Shown: piece by piece, positions 22,481 to 34,915 of the stretch
How positions within the stretch are numbered: the first letter of the stretch is position 1
How the letters are laid out: each line of letters begins with the position of its first letter
From: Nemophila menziesii
Taxonomy: Eukaryota > Streptophyta > Magnoliopsida > Boraginales > Hydrophyllaceae
DNA length: 64,000 nt
Reading direction: 5' to 3'
Assembly (NCBI GenBank): GCA_029959085.1
Contig: JARWIR010000010.1
Span: 5,849,001-5,913,000 of the forward strand
Made by a program: the position numbers and the translations under genes
The notes under the pieces: generated by a model
Seen by the model: only the letters and a program-made list of their open reading frames with translations
Database searches by the model: none
Told to the model about the DNA's origin: nothing

Positions 22481-25400
22481 ACATTGCAGCTTGGAATGTG
22501 AGGGGGTTTAATAATCTCCTCAGACAGTTAGATGTGAGGGATTTCTTAGCTAGTAATAATGTAAGGGTGATTGGACTTTTGGAAACAAAGGTTAAACTTA
22601 GTAATTACCCTTCTATAATAAGTGCACATTTCTCTCATCTGGAAATGTTGCACAATTATAATAAAGATGATGGTGGTAGAATTTGGATTTTGTGGGATAA
22701 AAGATTTGCTGACATTAATCTAGTTTATCAAACTTTTCAAGCCATGCTTAGTGAACTGAAAGTGAAGGATAGTAATGAGATTCTCTATATTGTAATGGTG
22801 TATGCTAGTGGAACTGATGAGGGTAGGAGGATATTATGGAGTGATATGGTTAAATGGAGTAAACATTATGAGAATGACAAGATTCGTTTCATGGGGGATT
22901 TTAATGAGATATTAAACATCAGGGACAGATTGAACTGTACTGATCTAGACAAAGGTGCACTGGAGTTCATAGAGTGTATTGAAGAATCAAATCTATATGA
23001 ACATAACTATGGTGGACAATTTTACACATGGACTAACAAGAATAAGGGTGATCAAATCCGAGCTAGTAAAATTGACAGGGTGTTTATTAACACTAGATGG
23101 TTAGATTCTATTGCTTCTAGTGTTAGTATTCATCCTCCATCAACCTCAGAGCATTGTGCTCTTAAATTGAATCTTGGTGGAACAAAAAAATTCTTTACAA
23201 GCCAGTTTAAATTTTTCAATATCTAGGCTACACATGAAAAATATATTGAAACTGTGAAGTAAGCCTGGAGTATCAATGTAGAGGGTAATGAAATGTATAA
23301 AGTTTGTACGAAACAGAGAAATGTTAAAGTTGCTCTCAAGAAGTTTATAACATTCACTTCAGAAGAAATTCTATGGAGATTGAACAAATGAAAACTCAGC
23401 TCAACAACATACATATGAGTATTATGAAGGGTGCAACTGATCCATGTGTTTTTAATGAAGAAAAATTGCCTAGTCAGATTTGGAGGAAGCTATTATTATA
23501 CATCATGATATTCTCAAACAAAAGGCTAAGTGTATATCAATTAATGATATGGACTGTAATTCAGCCTACTTCTACAAAATTGTTAAGGGTAGGGTTGTAA
23601 AGAATAGCATATCTATCCTTGTTAGTGATTCAGGTGAAACTATTGAAGACCCTAATCTGATTAAACAGGAATTTGTAAAATTCTATACACAACTCTTAGG
23701 TACTGAAGATGAGAATGAAGAGGTCTGCTCCAGTCACACTATTAAAGAGTTGGTTGGATCCTTTTTTAATGAAGAACAAAGAGCTGCTCTTATTGCCCCT
23801 ATCACTAATGCAGAAATAAAAGAAGCCTTGTTTTCTATTGGTGACAATAAAAGTCCAGGCCCATATGGACTCAACTCAGCTTTTTACATGACTTCTTGGA
23901 GTATTATAGGAGAATATTTTACAAGGGAAGTTAAACAATGCTTAGACAATGGTAAAATTCTTACCCAGATTAATGTTACAAACATAATATTGATACCTAA
24001 AGAGAAAGATGCCTCAAGTGTAAGGAAGTTTAGGCCAATCTTTTGTACAAATATTTCATATAAACCTATCTCAAGGCTTATATGTAAAAGATTGAAGAAG
24101 GTGATTAATTCTATCATATCTCTCAACCAAGCAGCATATGTTGGAGACATGTACATCAATGACAACATTTTTGTTGCTCAGGAGGTGGTGCTTGGGTATG
24201 AGAAGAAAAGCTGTGCACCAAAGTGTATCATTAATTTAGATCTTCAAAAAGCGTATGATAGAGTGAATTGGAGGTCTTTAATAAATATACTGAAGGCTTT
24301 CAATTTTCCTTAGAAAATTATTATGTAGGTAAGAATGTGTGTGTGCACCACTACATATTCTATATGTATTAATGGTGAGGCATGTGGATTTTTAAAAGGT
24401 AAGAGAGGGTTGAGACAAGGTGACCCTCTCTCACCTTATCTCTTTGCAATGTGTATGGAAATTTTTACTGGACTGTTCAATCATTTGGGAAAGAAGGAGG
24501 GGTTCAGTTATCATCAGAAACTGTAGAGAAATGAAGTTAAACCACATAATCTTTGCAGATGATTTATTGATTTTCTTTAAGGCAGATATTAACTCAGCTA
24601 AAGAAGTTAAAGAAGGTTTAAAATTATTCTCAAGGATGTCTGGGCTAAACATTAATTATCAGAAGAGTGAGATTTACTATGGTGGTACTAACTATATTAC
24701 AAAAAAGAGGATTTCTGAGATATTAAACATCAAAATGGGCAGCTTGCCTATTAGGTACTTGGGGTGCCTTTAAATTCCAAATAACTCAGTGTTGAAGAAG
24801 GTAATAAGCTGGTGAACAAAATATATAGCAGTATAAACCAATGGTCTTCAAAGTTTCTCTCATATGCGGGTAGGGTTGAGTTGATTAAATGTGCACTCAT
24901 TAGTAAGATACTCTTTTGGTGTCGTGTTTTCCTTCTCCCTAAACAAGTGATTTATAAATTAATCAGCTAATGAAGAGTTTTTTATGGAAATGACATGTAG
25001 AAAGAGCAAAAGGGGCAAAAATATCTTGGGATAAAGTGTGCACAAGTAAACAAAATGGTGGATTGGACATTCCGAGAATAGAAAACATCACCTTAGTTTG
25101 TTTACTTTTTACCTTCTGGAGAATGTATGCTATGGAAGGTAATTTAGGGAGTAGATGGGTGAAATGCAATATTGTGAAGAATAAGTGCATATGGAGTCTT
25201 GAGGAAAAGCAAGTGCATACTTGGATATGGAAAAAGATACTTAAGTTGAGGAATCTGGCTCACAAGTTCATCCATTATAGAGTTATAATGGGAAAGACAC
25301 ATATATAATTTGGGATAGGTTGATTGAAGGATGTAGTGTGCAAGAAAATCTTGGTATAGAGATTAACAGGATTGATATAAATAGTGATAAGACTGTCTAT

Positions 25401-26075
25401 AGCTGTTATGGAGTGAGTAGGTGGAGATTACCACCTAATATTGGTAAGATCTTACATATTCTTAATGATTTTAAAGTTAAATGATAAAAAAATGTTAAAG
25501 TGTGGAGTGAAAATATAAAGATGAAATTATCCTTCAAAAAAACTCTTGCTAAGATTAATACAGATGATAGTTTAGAACAAGTGTACTGGTTTAAAGTAGT
25601 CTGGGCTAAAAAGAATATACCAAGGTGCGCTTTTATTACTTGGATTGCTATAAATGATAGACTTAGCACTAAAAAGAGAATGATAGAGTGGGGTAATAAT
25701 ATCAATTCCCTTTGTCATTTTTATAAAGCTGCTATAGAGAATAACACTCATCTATTCTTTGAGTATTCTTTCATTAAAAGAGTCTTAATAATGATATTGA
25801 GTATTGGCAAGGTTAAAAATATACCGCGGAATTTTAAAGAGTTGTGTAGTGAGATATTTGATATGAAGTGTCAGGAACAGGTTACTCTTGTTAGTGCTTT
25901 GTATACCTCTTATGTTTACTATGTATGGTGGTTGAGAAATGATGTGGAGCATGGGGTCAATGGTTTAAATGAATATTAGTTGTGCAAGAGAATTAGTAGG
26001 ATTGTAAGAATGAAGTTGCAGAGCTGGAATGTTAAGAACAGAAGCATAAAAGAGATTATAGAGAAACTAGACTAG
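22477..26075 (+). pseudogene. LINE ORF2: endonuclease, reverse transcriptase, zf-RVT
   Basis: The endonuclease is open at 22477-23226 (MNIAAWNVRGFNN, LLETKVKLS, FMGDFNEILNIRDRLN, SKIDRVF, TSEHCALKL). RT lies at 23480-24526 and 24527-24773 in two frames: SIGDNKSPGPYGL, SVRKFRPIFCTNISYK, INLDLQKAYDRVNW, GLRQGDPLSPYLFA and IIFADDLLIFF, with FADD as the catalytic box. The C-terminal zf-RVT region is at 25500-25979, with the last readable codons before a stop at 26073. At least four frame changes and several stops make it non-functional. Confidence 0.82.
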
Positions 26076-26439
26076 TAGACTGTAATTCCTTTTATATTGG
26101 GCCAATTCATTTATTTGTAATAGATAAGTAGTGAGCTGCTTTTTTATTTATTAAGTAAGGGTGATGTAATGTTTTTTATTTCTAGCGTAGTAAGGTGCAG
26201 GTCTTTTGGGTTTTAAAGTTTCCCATGTTGGGCTTTAAATCCATGAGGACTAAAAGTATGTAAATACAATGGTTTGTTGAGTTTATCATTAATAAAATTT
26301 GATTTGATGATCAAAAAAAAATTCCCCTCTAATTATTTCTAATCCAAACAAAGGAAAGAATTATGATTATCCTTTAATATTATCCTAAAGCTTCTAATCC
26401 ACCAATCCAAACAAACTCTTCGAGATAAGGTGGATTAGA

Positions 26440-27780
26440 GTCCCTAGAACCTCTACCGGGAAGTACCCACGAATAATCATGACGTATCATTGAGAAAAAT
26501 GAAGGGCATATAATATCGTAGCATTTCCTAATAGAACCCCGCTACCATAATGTCTGAACCTGGCGCCTATTGCGTCTTCATCTAGAACACGACAATGTAA
26601 ATTTCCTCATACGAGATAGTCTTTCCCAAAATATTAATACAAGCCAAATCTAAAGTAGGAAGCTGAGGAAGCACAAATTTTACTGGTGTGGTATCCTCCA
26701 AAGAGAACAGGTCCTCAAAAAAACCCTAACCCAAGCATTTCTCACTTTCGTCTTCAATGATCCATTCATGATTATTATTTCCAATACGCAACCTTACATT
26801 GGTCCCTTGCTTGACTAGAACCAAGGGGTGGTAGAACTTTGTTTTGTGTTCCCAAAAATTTATTCATTTTATTCTTGCTTGCTGAAACCAATTCATCTCC
26901 TCTTATTCCAAAACACTCTCAAACTCACTCCTGGGTCTCTTTTTCCACTACACAGAGACAAATTATAAGATCGTTGCAACACCCTCTGACTACCCGTAAT
27001 CCTTGATATAATCTCTTCTTATAGTGGAAAATGTCTCCAAACATTTCAAACTTCCATACATTCTGATCTTGTCTCAAAGACTAATTCTCTTTAAGGCTGC
27101 ATCCATCTCTCACCCATTTCACATACACAAGGTCTCTAAATTTCACATGAAGACACCAAGAAGCCTCGAATCAGAAGCGACTAACATTGATACTATGATC
27201 AATAGAAGGTACTAGTGAGATAAGAAATGGAACATGGTCTGAATGGATACAAGGAAGATATTGAACCTTCAAATAACTCAAAACATTCATGCCATGGATT
27301 ATTTTCGTAGGCTCTGTCTAGACGCTTCACAGTTCTCATTCCCAAATTCCAGGAATCACTTGATGTAAATATTGGCCATTCGAAACATAAATCGGCTGAC
27401 CCACACTTGTTTCTCCATCTTTTGAAATTAACCATGAAACACGAGGTATCCTCAACTCCTCCTAAATTGTACTCGGGTTCTTAAGTTTGATTAAATTCAC
27501 AAACAACTAGCCAAGGTTCATGAATTTTATCCATAGCCACTTCAAGTGCGTCCCAAAGATATGTCATATTCCATGTCTTGGTACTCTCATACACTGCAGA
27601 TAAAATCCTTGACACACATGAGTCTCTCGAAATACAAAAGTTATTAACTTGCTTACCAACAAATACAATTTGGACAAAAATATCCTCTCTATGACACACA
27701 ATCCAAATGCCTCTGGAAAGTCCCATCACATAGACTCTAATGGACTTTTACATATGCAGTGACTTAATAATTTTAGTTGG
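26440..27780 (-). pseudogene. Fragment of a different LINE: ORF2 endonuclease to RT start
   Basis: Read on the minus strand: GLSRGIWIVCHRED and WLVVCEFNQT (27481-27729, endonuclease), WRNKCGSADLCFEWPIF and RLDRAYEN (27199-27435), then the broken EASWCLHVKFRDLVYVKWV near 27150 (post-endonuclease linker). Near 26500-26650 there are traces of the RT entry (APGSD, AGFYQEMLRYY). Composition and motifs differ from the neighbouring LINEs, so it is another family. It has no ends and many stops. Confidence 0.6.
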
Positions 27781-27879
27781 ATATGATCATGGAGATTTTG
27801 TCTCTACTGTGATAGAAATTAGGGGAATGTGTCACACTTTGATCACGTCTAAAATTTGCCTAAACCCTGCACTAGCTTA

Positions 27880-28110
27880 ATATTTAGGGACCTAATATGA
27901 CTATTCTGATTTAGCTACAAAATTATAATTTTATTAAACTTTAGGGACAAACTTAATTGAAATTTTTTTTTTAAACTTTGAGGACTTAATTAGAATTTTA
28001 AAATTTAGGTACTCAATAGGATTTCTATAAATTTAGGGACCTAATTAGTATTTTATTAAATTTTAGGAACTTACTTATAATTTTAGTAAAATTTAAGGTC
28101 CTGATTAGAA
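27880..28110. repeat. AT-rich degenerate tandem repeat
   Basis: Loose copies of a 40-50 nt unit built on TTTAGGGACCTAATTAG and ATTTTATTAAA. Units are too diverged for a fixed period. Confidence 0.55.
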
Positions 28111-29569
28111 TTTACTTAGAAAACTGAACCGAACCAAAAACTTATTTCAAACCCATCTTTTTTTCAGTTAAGGTCATGACATAAATATGGATGTACACAT
28201 TCCACATATTTCTACCATTTCATATACACATAATTCAAGACATCATCAAGCCAAATCATTTAGAAGCAAGATTGAAGGCTCGGTTGCTAGGTGTAAAGGT
28301 TTCATATTTTAGAAATTAAGGTCGTTCTTTAATTCGATTGCAAAACCCTATGGTACGACATTGAAACTCTCTTTTAAATTTTAATCGCAATAAATTGTTA
28401 GTAGGGTTGTAATAAATATATTTTTTGATACGTATATTTGATATAACCGTTATTGCACATCCTTCACATACTTGTCATTAACTCAGACATTTAAACAGAC
28501 CTCAAGTGTAACACACATCTCGGTTATACCCATCTTATCCTATACTTTTAAGCCTCGTCGTAGAAAAGAAATTGTTGGATGCTAAGAAAGCACAACCGTA
28601 TATCTGGATATTATGTCTCAACCAACCTGACCGCAATGTATGAAAGTTGGTCGCACAGGTGATTCACCATTATCGTATATATCCTAGTTAAACAGTCTTC
28701 CCCTATCGGTCAATCAGGATCACATTCTATTAATAAACAACCTTTGACTCTCGGTCAATTAAAATCACATTCTACAATATAGTAGACAAGTAAACATTTT
28801 GAAATATAAGTAAATATAATATATAATAAATATTAAAAGAACTCTTAATCCTCCTAGATGGCGGTGGAGAGCACGAGTCGGTTTTACCCAAATTTGAGGT
28901 TAGGGTAAATCAAGAGTAATATATTTCGGTTTAAAAAATTGTTTAGGTAACCCAAGGGTAGGTAAAAACAAGTTTACCCTAGGGTTAATTTGAGTTACCC
29001 TTCAGTTAGCTTCGGTTACATTCGGTTTACCCACGTTAGTCAGCATTAGTAAAAATTCAACGCATGAAATTTTTTAAAAAACAGACAAAATCTGAAAAAT
29101 CTAGTATTATTATACCTCTAAATATCAAAGTTACAATTTTGACATTCAAACCAAAAACTAGTGAATCAATTACTTCAAAATAAGTTATGCATGTTTGGAA
29201 TATCCAAGTAGTCAAACGAAAAGCTTTCTCTAATATGCATGTGTTGTATTTTTTATATTACACAGTTTTTTGGTTTGGGTAAACCCAATACAATAGCTTG
29301 GTAATGTATAAATAAAATACATGGACCCGAAAAATCATAAGGTAACCCGATGATAGGTTGTCCTTGGTAAAATTAAAATATCTTTTGTTGAAATTAACTC
29401 GATTTTTCAGTTTTGTTAAAATCCTGCTCTGCCTTAGATGTAATAAGTATAAAATCTCAAAAGTCTCAAACTTAAGAATACAAGTTTAATATATTTCCAC
29501 TTGTTTTAAGAGTCATGAATCGTTTAAATACGAATATAATCCAAACATTACCAAGAGACCAAGTGCTGG
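28111..29569. other. AT-rich stretch without a recognisable gene
   Basis: I find no ORF with familiar motifs on either strand. Around 28880-29030 a short phrase (GGTTTACCC, GGGTAAA, GTTACCC) recurs in both orientations. Confidence 0.4.
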
Positions 29570-29821
29570 CATGATCATATGGACAATTTCTTCACTAAAT
29601 CTCTCGCATGTTCTCTCAAAAAGTTGTCCTTTAGTGAGGACAAACATTTCCTCACTAAAGATACAACTTTTGGTGAGGACATTAATTTTTTTATTTTTTA
29701 TTATATTCAAATTCCTTATAGTGTCCTCACTAAAAAATGTCCCCAAAAAAGGGTCTTTTAAGAGAAGACATGAATGTCCTCACTAAACATATCCTCAAGA
29801 AAGCCTCAATCTCTAGTAGTG
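29570..29821 (-). mobile_element. CACTA-like transposon end (fragment)
   Basis: On the minus strand it starts at 29821 with CACTACTAGAGATTGAGG, the look of a CACTA terminal repeat. It is followed by repeated TTTAGTGAGGACA motifs in both orientations (29590-29790), typical of subterminal repeats. No transposase and no second terminal repeat are found nearby. Confidence 0.45.
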
Positions 29822-31000
29822 GAAATTGTTTCAGCAAGTTCTTCATCTTCATATATAGCAAAAAGTCCCACTTGTTCCGTAATCTTCATCTATAGAAGAT
29901 TTAATAAAATGACTCAAAAATAAAGAACACACTGTGATAATTACAAACAAAAGATTTTATAAAATTACTCAGATATAATATTAATAGTAATAGAGATTAC
30001 CAATATATAAGGGTAGTGGTTGCGATGTATTTGGAGGGAGTCAATTATCCATTATTGTGTGTAGTCTTTGCCCCTAAACATTATTATATATATATATATA
30101 TAGTTTTCACGAAATATATAACTTTCATATTAAAAAAATAGATGTATGATGAATGTCAAAAGAAATTTTGTTTAGTGAATCAAAGAGAAGACGTGAGGTG
30201 GAAACATTACTCATATTATGATTAATGAGCACATAATGGTGCTCCATCATCTTTTAGAAGTGTAGAACAAGGAACCATTCGATCAGCAATTATCTACTCT
30301 TCTTTCCCTTCTATAAAAACGACCTTTCCTAGATTTTCATCTTCAACTACCATTATACCCTCAACTTTGACATCAAGACAAATAGATGGGATCATAATCA
30401 AGTAAATGCTTGATCTTCATTATAGATATATTCTTCCTTAATTAGCTGTTTATAATTTAATGCCAAGAATAAATTTTTTGTCTATAGTTAACTTATTTAA
30501 ATAATTACAAGTACCTTGCAATATTCATAATATTCGGGAATCGAACCATCATGGATTAAAATATAATGGAAGGTTCATATTATTCTTGAGAGAAATTGAA
30601 TATTGTAATTGATTCCGGGAATGGTGGTTTGGGCTTCCATGTCCAATCTGTCACCTCCCTCCTATTTTTTAAATTTATGATCACTACAATGCTAAAAACA
30701 AATTGATAGAATAATAATATTGATTTTGTTGATATTCAATGTTAAGCGGGTATATTCAATAATTTATCTGTTAAAAGATTTTGAAAAAACTTTCAAATAT
30801 TATTTTTATCGAAAGTGATATTTTTGAACTACATGTACCGTTTTTCAATAATAGTGGCAAACAATTAACCCCTTAAATTATAATATTTTATAATTTATGT
30901 TATAGTTTGTTATCAATAATGACAATATTATATAATGTAGAAGAATAAGTAAGGAGAGAATGAGATTCTTATATTTCAACTTTTTTTAATACATTGGGAC
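29822..31000. other. AT-rich stretch with a (TA)n microsatellite
   Basis: No gene seen. A TA dinucleotide run covers about 30085-30102. Confidence 0.5.
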
Positions 31001-31660
31001 ATTAAGTTTTTTTTGTATAAAAAGGGATTTATAGTGCAATTTTGGCTTAATATAGGGACTTAAAGTTTTATTTCCTCATAATACAAGGACTTATACTATA
31101 TTTACATAAAAAGGACTTAAAGTGATTTTTTTTCTTATTATAGGGACGAGAAGTGCAATTTTTACTAATATAAGGGGTTGAAAGTGAAATCTGAACATAA
31201 TATAGGGACTTAATGTATTTTTAATGTATAAAAAGGGTCTTATATTGCAATAGCTGCTTAATATAGGGACTTGGAGTTTAATATTTGCATAATATATGGA
31301 CTTATATAATATTTAGACATAAAAAAGGGATTTTTCCAATTTTTGCTTATGAATATAGGGGCTGAAAGTGCAATTTTTTAATTGATATAGGGGTAAAAGA
31401 ACAATTTATGCATAATATAGGGACTTGTATAAAAAGGGATTTATGGTGCAAAATTTGCTTATATGGATTTATATTTTAATTTATATATTATATTAGGGAC
31501 TAATACTATATTTTTTCATAAAAATGACTTTGAGTGTAATTTTTGCTTATTACAGGGGTTAAAAGTGCAATTTTTGTTATAAGGAATGAAATTGAAACTT
31601 GTGCATAATATAGGGGCTAGAAGTGCAATTTTGGCATAATAGAGACTTGTGGTGTAAATT
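31001..31660. repeat. Minisatellite field 1 (GGGACTTAAAGTGCAATTTT type)
   Basis: About 15 diverged units of 40-45 nt built on ATAGGGACTTAAAGTGCAAT followed by T runs and CATAAT. No coding potential. Confidence 0.65.
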
Positions 31661-31679
31661 AAGCAAATCAGTGATCTAT

Positions 31680-32300
31680 AAGAATTACACTTGAGGCCCT
31701 AAGTTTTAAAAAAGTACAATTTAGTCCCTAAACTATTTTAAAATGCCCTTAGGTCCTAGGAATATGAAAAATTATACTTGAGCCCCTAAATATTTAAAAA
31801 CATGCAATTTAGTCCTTAATCTATATAATTATACCCCTTAGGTCCCTCAAAATAGAAAAATATAAAAACGTGCAATTTAGTCCCTAATCTGTTTAATAAT
31901 ACCCCTAAGTCCCTTGAAAATAGAAAATTGTAATACAGACCCCTAAGTTTTAAAAAAAAATATGCAATTTATTCCCCAAATGATTTAAAAGTACACATAG
32001 GTCCATCGAATATAGAAAAATTGTACTTGAGCTCCTAAGTTTTTAAAAACATGCAATTTTATCCCTAGGTCCCTAGAAAATACAAAAAAATCGCACTTGA
32101 GCCCCTAAGATTAAAGAAAACGGAAATTTAGTCTCGAAACTATTACAAAGTCCCTAGGTTTTTAGAAAATAGAATAATTGCGCTTGGCGCGCAACTTTTT
32201 GAAAATAAAGGCAATATAGTCCCTGGATTATTTAAAAAGGCTCTCAAGTCCCAAGAAAATTAGAAAAATGTACTTGGCCCTTAAGTTCTAATAAATGAAT
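31680..32300. repeat. Minisatellite field 2 (inverted relative to field 1)
   Basis: About seven longer units (90-100 nt) with TGCAATTTAGTCCCTAA, CCCTTAGGTCCC, AGAAAAATTG and TACTTGAGCCCCTAAG. TGCAATTTAGTCCCTA is close to the reverse complement of the field 1 core. Confidence 0.65.
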
Positions 32301-32440
32301 TCGGTGATGAAAGATCTGCTAGGATCATTTGTGAGACTCTAAATAAGAATTATGGAGGTGATGAACATGGTAAGAAGATCTACGTGACTTTTTGAAAATG
32401 GTCATTCCATGTTTGGACCCGAAAAGTGAATTTTTCGAGC
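32301..32440. other. Spacer between repeat fields
   Basis: Short unique-looking sequence, including GTAAGAAGATCTACGTGACTT. Nothing is recognisable. Confidence 0.3.
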
Positions 32441-33005
32441 TTATAGTAATTAATATTTAGTAGTAGGGCTTTAAAGTAATCAAAAGAAAATTTTAGGGCA
32501 TTAAAGTAATTTGAATAAACTTTTAGGGCCTTATAGTTATTAAAATAAATTTTTAGCATATCAAAGTAATTAAAATAAAATTTTACGGTATTAAAGTAAT
32601 TGAAATAAATTTTTAGGGTTTTAAAATAATTAAAATAAACTCTTAGGGACTTAGTCTCATTAAAATAAACTTTTAGGGCTGTATAGTAATTAAAAATAAA
32701 ATTTTAGGGCATCAAAGTAAGTATAATAAACTTGTAGTCCCTTAATGTAATTCAAATAACCTTTTCGGGACTTAGTGCTATTAAAATAAAAAATTTACTA
32801 ATTAAAGTAATTAAAATAAAATTTATGGTCTTAGTGTAATTAAAATAATCTTGTAGGGAATTAGTGTAATTAAGATAAATTTTTAGGTTTTAGTCTAATT
32901 TTGATAAATTTAGAGACTTAGTATAATTACAATAAAATATAAGACCTTAGTGTAATTATAATAATCTTTTAGGACCTTAGTGTAATTAAGATTAACTTTA
33001 GAGGC
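32441..33005. repeat. Minisatellite field 3 (TTTTAGGGCATTAAAGTAAT type)
   Basis: About 17 units of 30-38 nt with core TTAGGGC(A/T)TTAAAGTAATTAAAATAAA. The same unit fills 39540-39875, on the other side of the pseudogene. Confidence 0.7.
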
Positions 33006-33109
33006 AATTACCAATACCACCCTACAAGGAACTAGGAACTGATATTACCCTAAAAAGTCATGTCTAATATACAAAACATAATTAGACAATAATACCCTTG
33101 ACTAAATAT

Positions 33110-33300
33110 TCCCACCAACCAAAAATTCCCACAAAAAAAATTTCGGCCAACTTCTTCGGCCAGATTTCTTCCCGCCAAAATTTTCCGGCAAATTTTTCCG
33201 ACCAATTTTTTTCCCGCCAAAATATTCCGGCTGGTTTTTTCCCGCCAAATTTTTCTCCCACCTAACTCCACGTAATATTTTTTTCCCACCAAATTTTGTA
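33110..33300. repeat. TTCCCGCCAAAATTTTCCGGC-type short repeat
   Basis: Five or six imperfect copies of CCCGCCAAAWTTTTYCGGC in about 190 bp. Open frames across it on the minus strand are low-complexity and not convincing. Confidence 0.55.
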
Positions 33301-34106
33301 TATATAATATTTTAAAATTTAGTTCAACAAAATTTATTTCATCAAAATTCATTGTAAATTTACAAGTTAAAACGACTAAATAAAGCAACTATATTTGCAA
33401 CATCAATTAGGTTCCTATTTGCATTACAAACAAAAAATTAGTATAAGCAAATATACTAAATATCATTCACCAGCTCCTATAGAGTAAAACATTTTGTTTC
33501 ATATGTGCACCATATGGTGTATAATATATAGGTGGAGGTTCAAATGCTAGTTTTTCAACTGCACATAATTGACAATAATTTTCACTCATTCAATGCTATA
33601 ATGCTAGAATCTTTTTTGCCTTTTTCTAATTCTGAAAAAAAGGAAAAAAGGACTTTTTAGTATACTTGAGTTTTAATACTTCAATAAACCTAAATTGAGA
33701 AATATCTAACCTGGCCAACCCATTTTCGAAGACTTTAAGTTAAGAACAATCAGTTTTTTTTCAAAGAAATCAACAGATTTTAGTCCAGTTACAAAAGCTT
33801 TTTGACCTTCCAAAAAATTCTATTTTTTCAAGCCGACACACGTACTATCATCCCTTATATATGTACTATTAACACGCCAAAATCCAACTTCAAATTCGCT
33901 CTTTTCGCATCACATTTAGCCACACGAAAGTGGTCGCACAATCAGTTCTTTTCCAAGCTAAAGCTTGCGTTAAACCCATTGTGAATGATTTATTAGGCCA
34001 TTGAATCATTGGTGTTATACTTATACCCTATTTATTCTAGAAATAGAAAATTAACATGTTTAAGGCAAAGGACATTTTAGTAAATTAGTAGACAAGATTT
34101 TCTTAC
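33301..34106. other. Possible intron or decayed 3' flank of the host-like pseudogene
   Basis: No ORF with recognisable content. On the minus strand it begins right after a good splice donor (AAG|GTAAGA at 34107/34106). Further exons of that gene would be expected here but I did not find any. Confidence 0.35.
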
Positions 34107-34632
34107 CTTGCAAGAGAAACTAAACTTCATTTCTACTGGATATTGACCTTGAGCTTGAAGTAACCCTCCGAAAAGAGGTAAAAATACGCTAGTTGAAAAT
34201 CCTTCACTGGACGTAAAAGTAATTTGTCCATTTGGAAATTGCACGTCCATGAATGACTGTATAAAACAAAACTTAAGGGGGTAGAACGCAATTTCTGTAA
34301 AATAATGGGGTAAAATGCAAAATTTTCGCATGCCAAAGGATTGAGGCAAATCATTGACATAGTATAAAATATTTACCTTTCTATCATATACATACCAAAG
34401 TAAATGTTGTTGAAACCAATTTACAGGTAACAGTAGAGTTGAATCACGAAAAAAAAGTATTGGACCAAGTTGCATAAAAAATAAGGAAGAATTTTCATTT
34501 CCAGAAGTTGAACGTTCATTTAAAGCTTCCATTCTCCATAAATCTCCTCATTGTTTGATCCATCTGCTACTAATTCATCATCGGTGAATCCGCAATCTTT
34601 AAGGCATACAGCTAATGAAGCTAAATCTTTTT
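34107..34632 (-). pseudogene. Host-like gene, downstream part, broken by a LINE
   Basis: On the minus strand, coding text starts right at the LINE poly(A)/TSD (KDLASLAVCLKDCGFTDDEL), shifts frame near 34535, then continues ENSSLFFMQLGPILFFRDST, LLLPVNWFQQHLLWYVYDRK, MSMICLNPLAC, FMDVQFPNGQITFTSSEGF and FLPLFGGLLQAQGQYPVEMK. Possible splice signals are AAG|GTAAAT at 34377/34376, TACAG at 34257 and the donor AAG|GTAAGA at 34107/34106. This does not look like a transposon. It resembles a conserved plant protein that I cannot name. Together with 38965-39365 it forms one interrupted coding sequence. Frameshifts mark it as a pseudogene. Confidence 0.6.
34625..34632. repeat. Target site duplication of the reverse LINE (AAAAAGAT on minus), copy 1
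   Basis: On the minus strand AAAAAGAT follows the LINE poly(A). The same octamer lies at 38965-38972 just before the LINE 5' end. Joining the two flanks restores the reading frame across the site. Confidence 0.65.
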
Positions 34633-34915
34633 TTTTTGCTCGGCAAGTAGCTATTTTATTTCATCAACCTTTTCAAAATACATGGACCTATTGGGCTATT
34701 ACAATGATATAATAACTCATGGGCCTAAACAACTTACAACGTTCTAATGGGCCTATTAACCCATTTACATTAAAAAAACATAATAGGACAAAACACAATC
34801 TATCCCACTACAAAGTACACCGTACTTTCAATACACCTCTTCACCTACTCCACCGCATTATCGAATCTTCCACCGCTTTGCTTACTTTCCCTTTCTGAAA
34901 CCTTGCAAGATTCTC

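Larger units (their letters stand above)
21319..26319 (+). mobile_element. Forward L1-type LINE with ORF1, ORF2 and poly(A)
   Basis: A near-complete but decayed LINE. ORF1 ends at 22480 and overlaps the ORF2 start by ATGA. ORF2 has endonuclease, RT and zf-RVT regions. A 3' UTR of about 240 nt follows (26076-26310), ending in AATAAA-like TTAATAAAATTTG and a short A run (26311-26319). The 5' end lies within ORF1 against an LTR fragment, so it is probably truncated. Confidence 0.82.

Noticed and set aside
26320..26440. Possible MITE end (AATCCAAACAAA occurs twice)
   Set aside because: The phrase resembles Tourist-type ends in reverse, but there is no matching terminal inverted repeat or target duplication.
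33050..33388. 112-codon minus-strand frame
   Set aside because: It crosses the CCCGCC/CCGGC short repeat and is low-complexity, with no motif.
34620..34640. T run as an RNA polymerase III terminator
   Set aside because: It is the LINE poly(A) read on the opposite strand, with a target duplication next to it.
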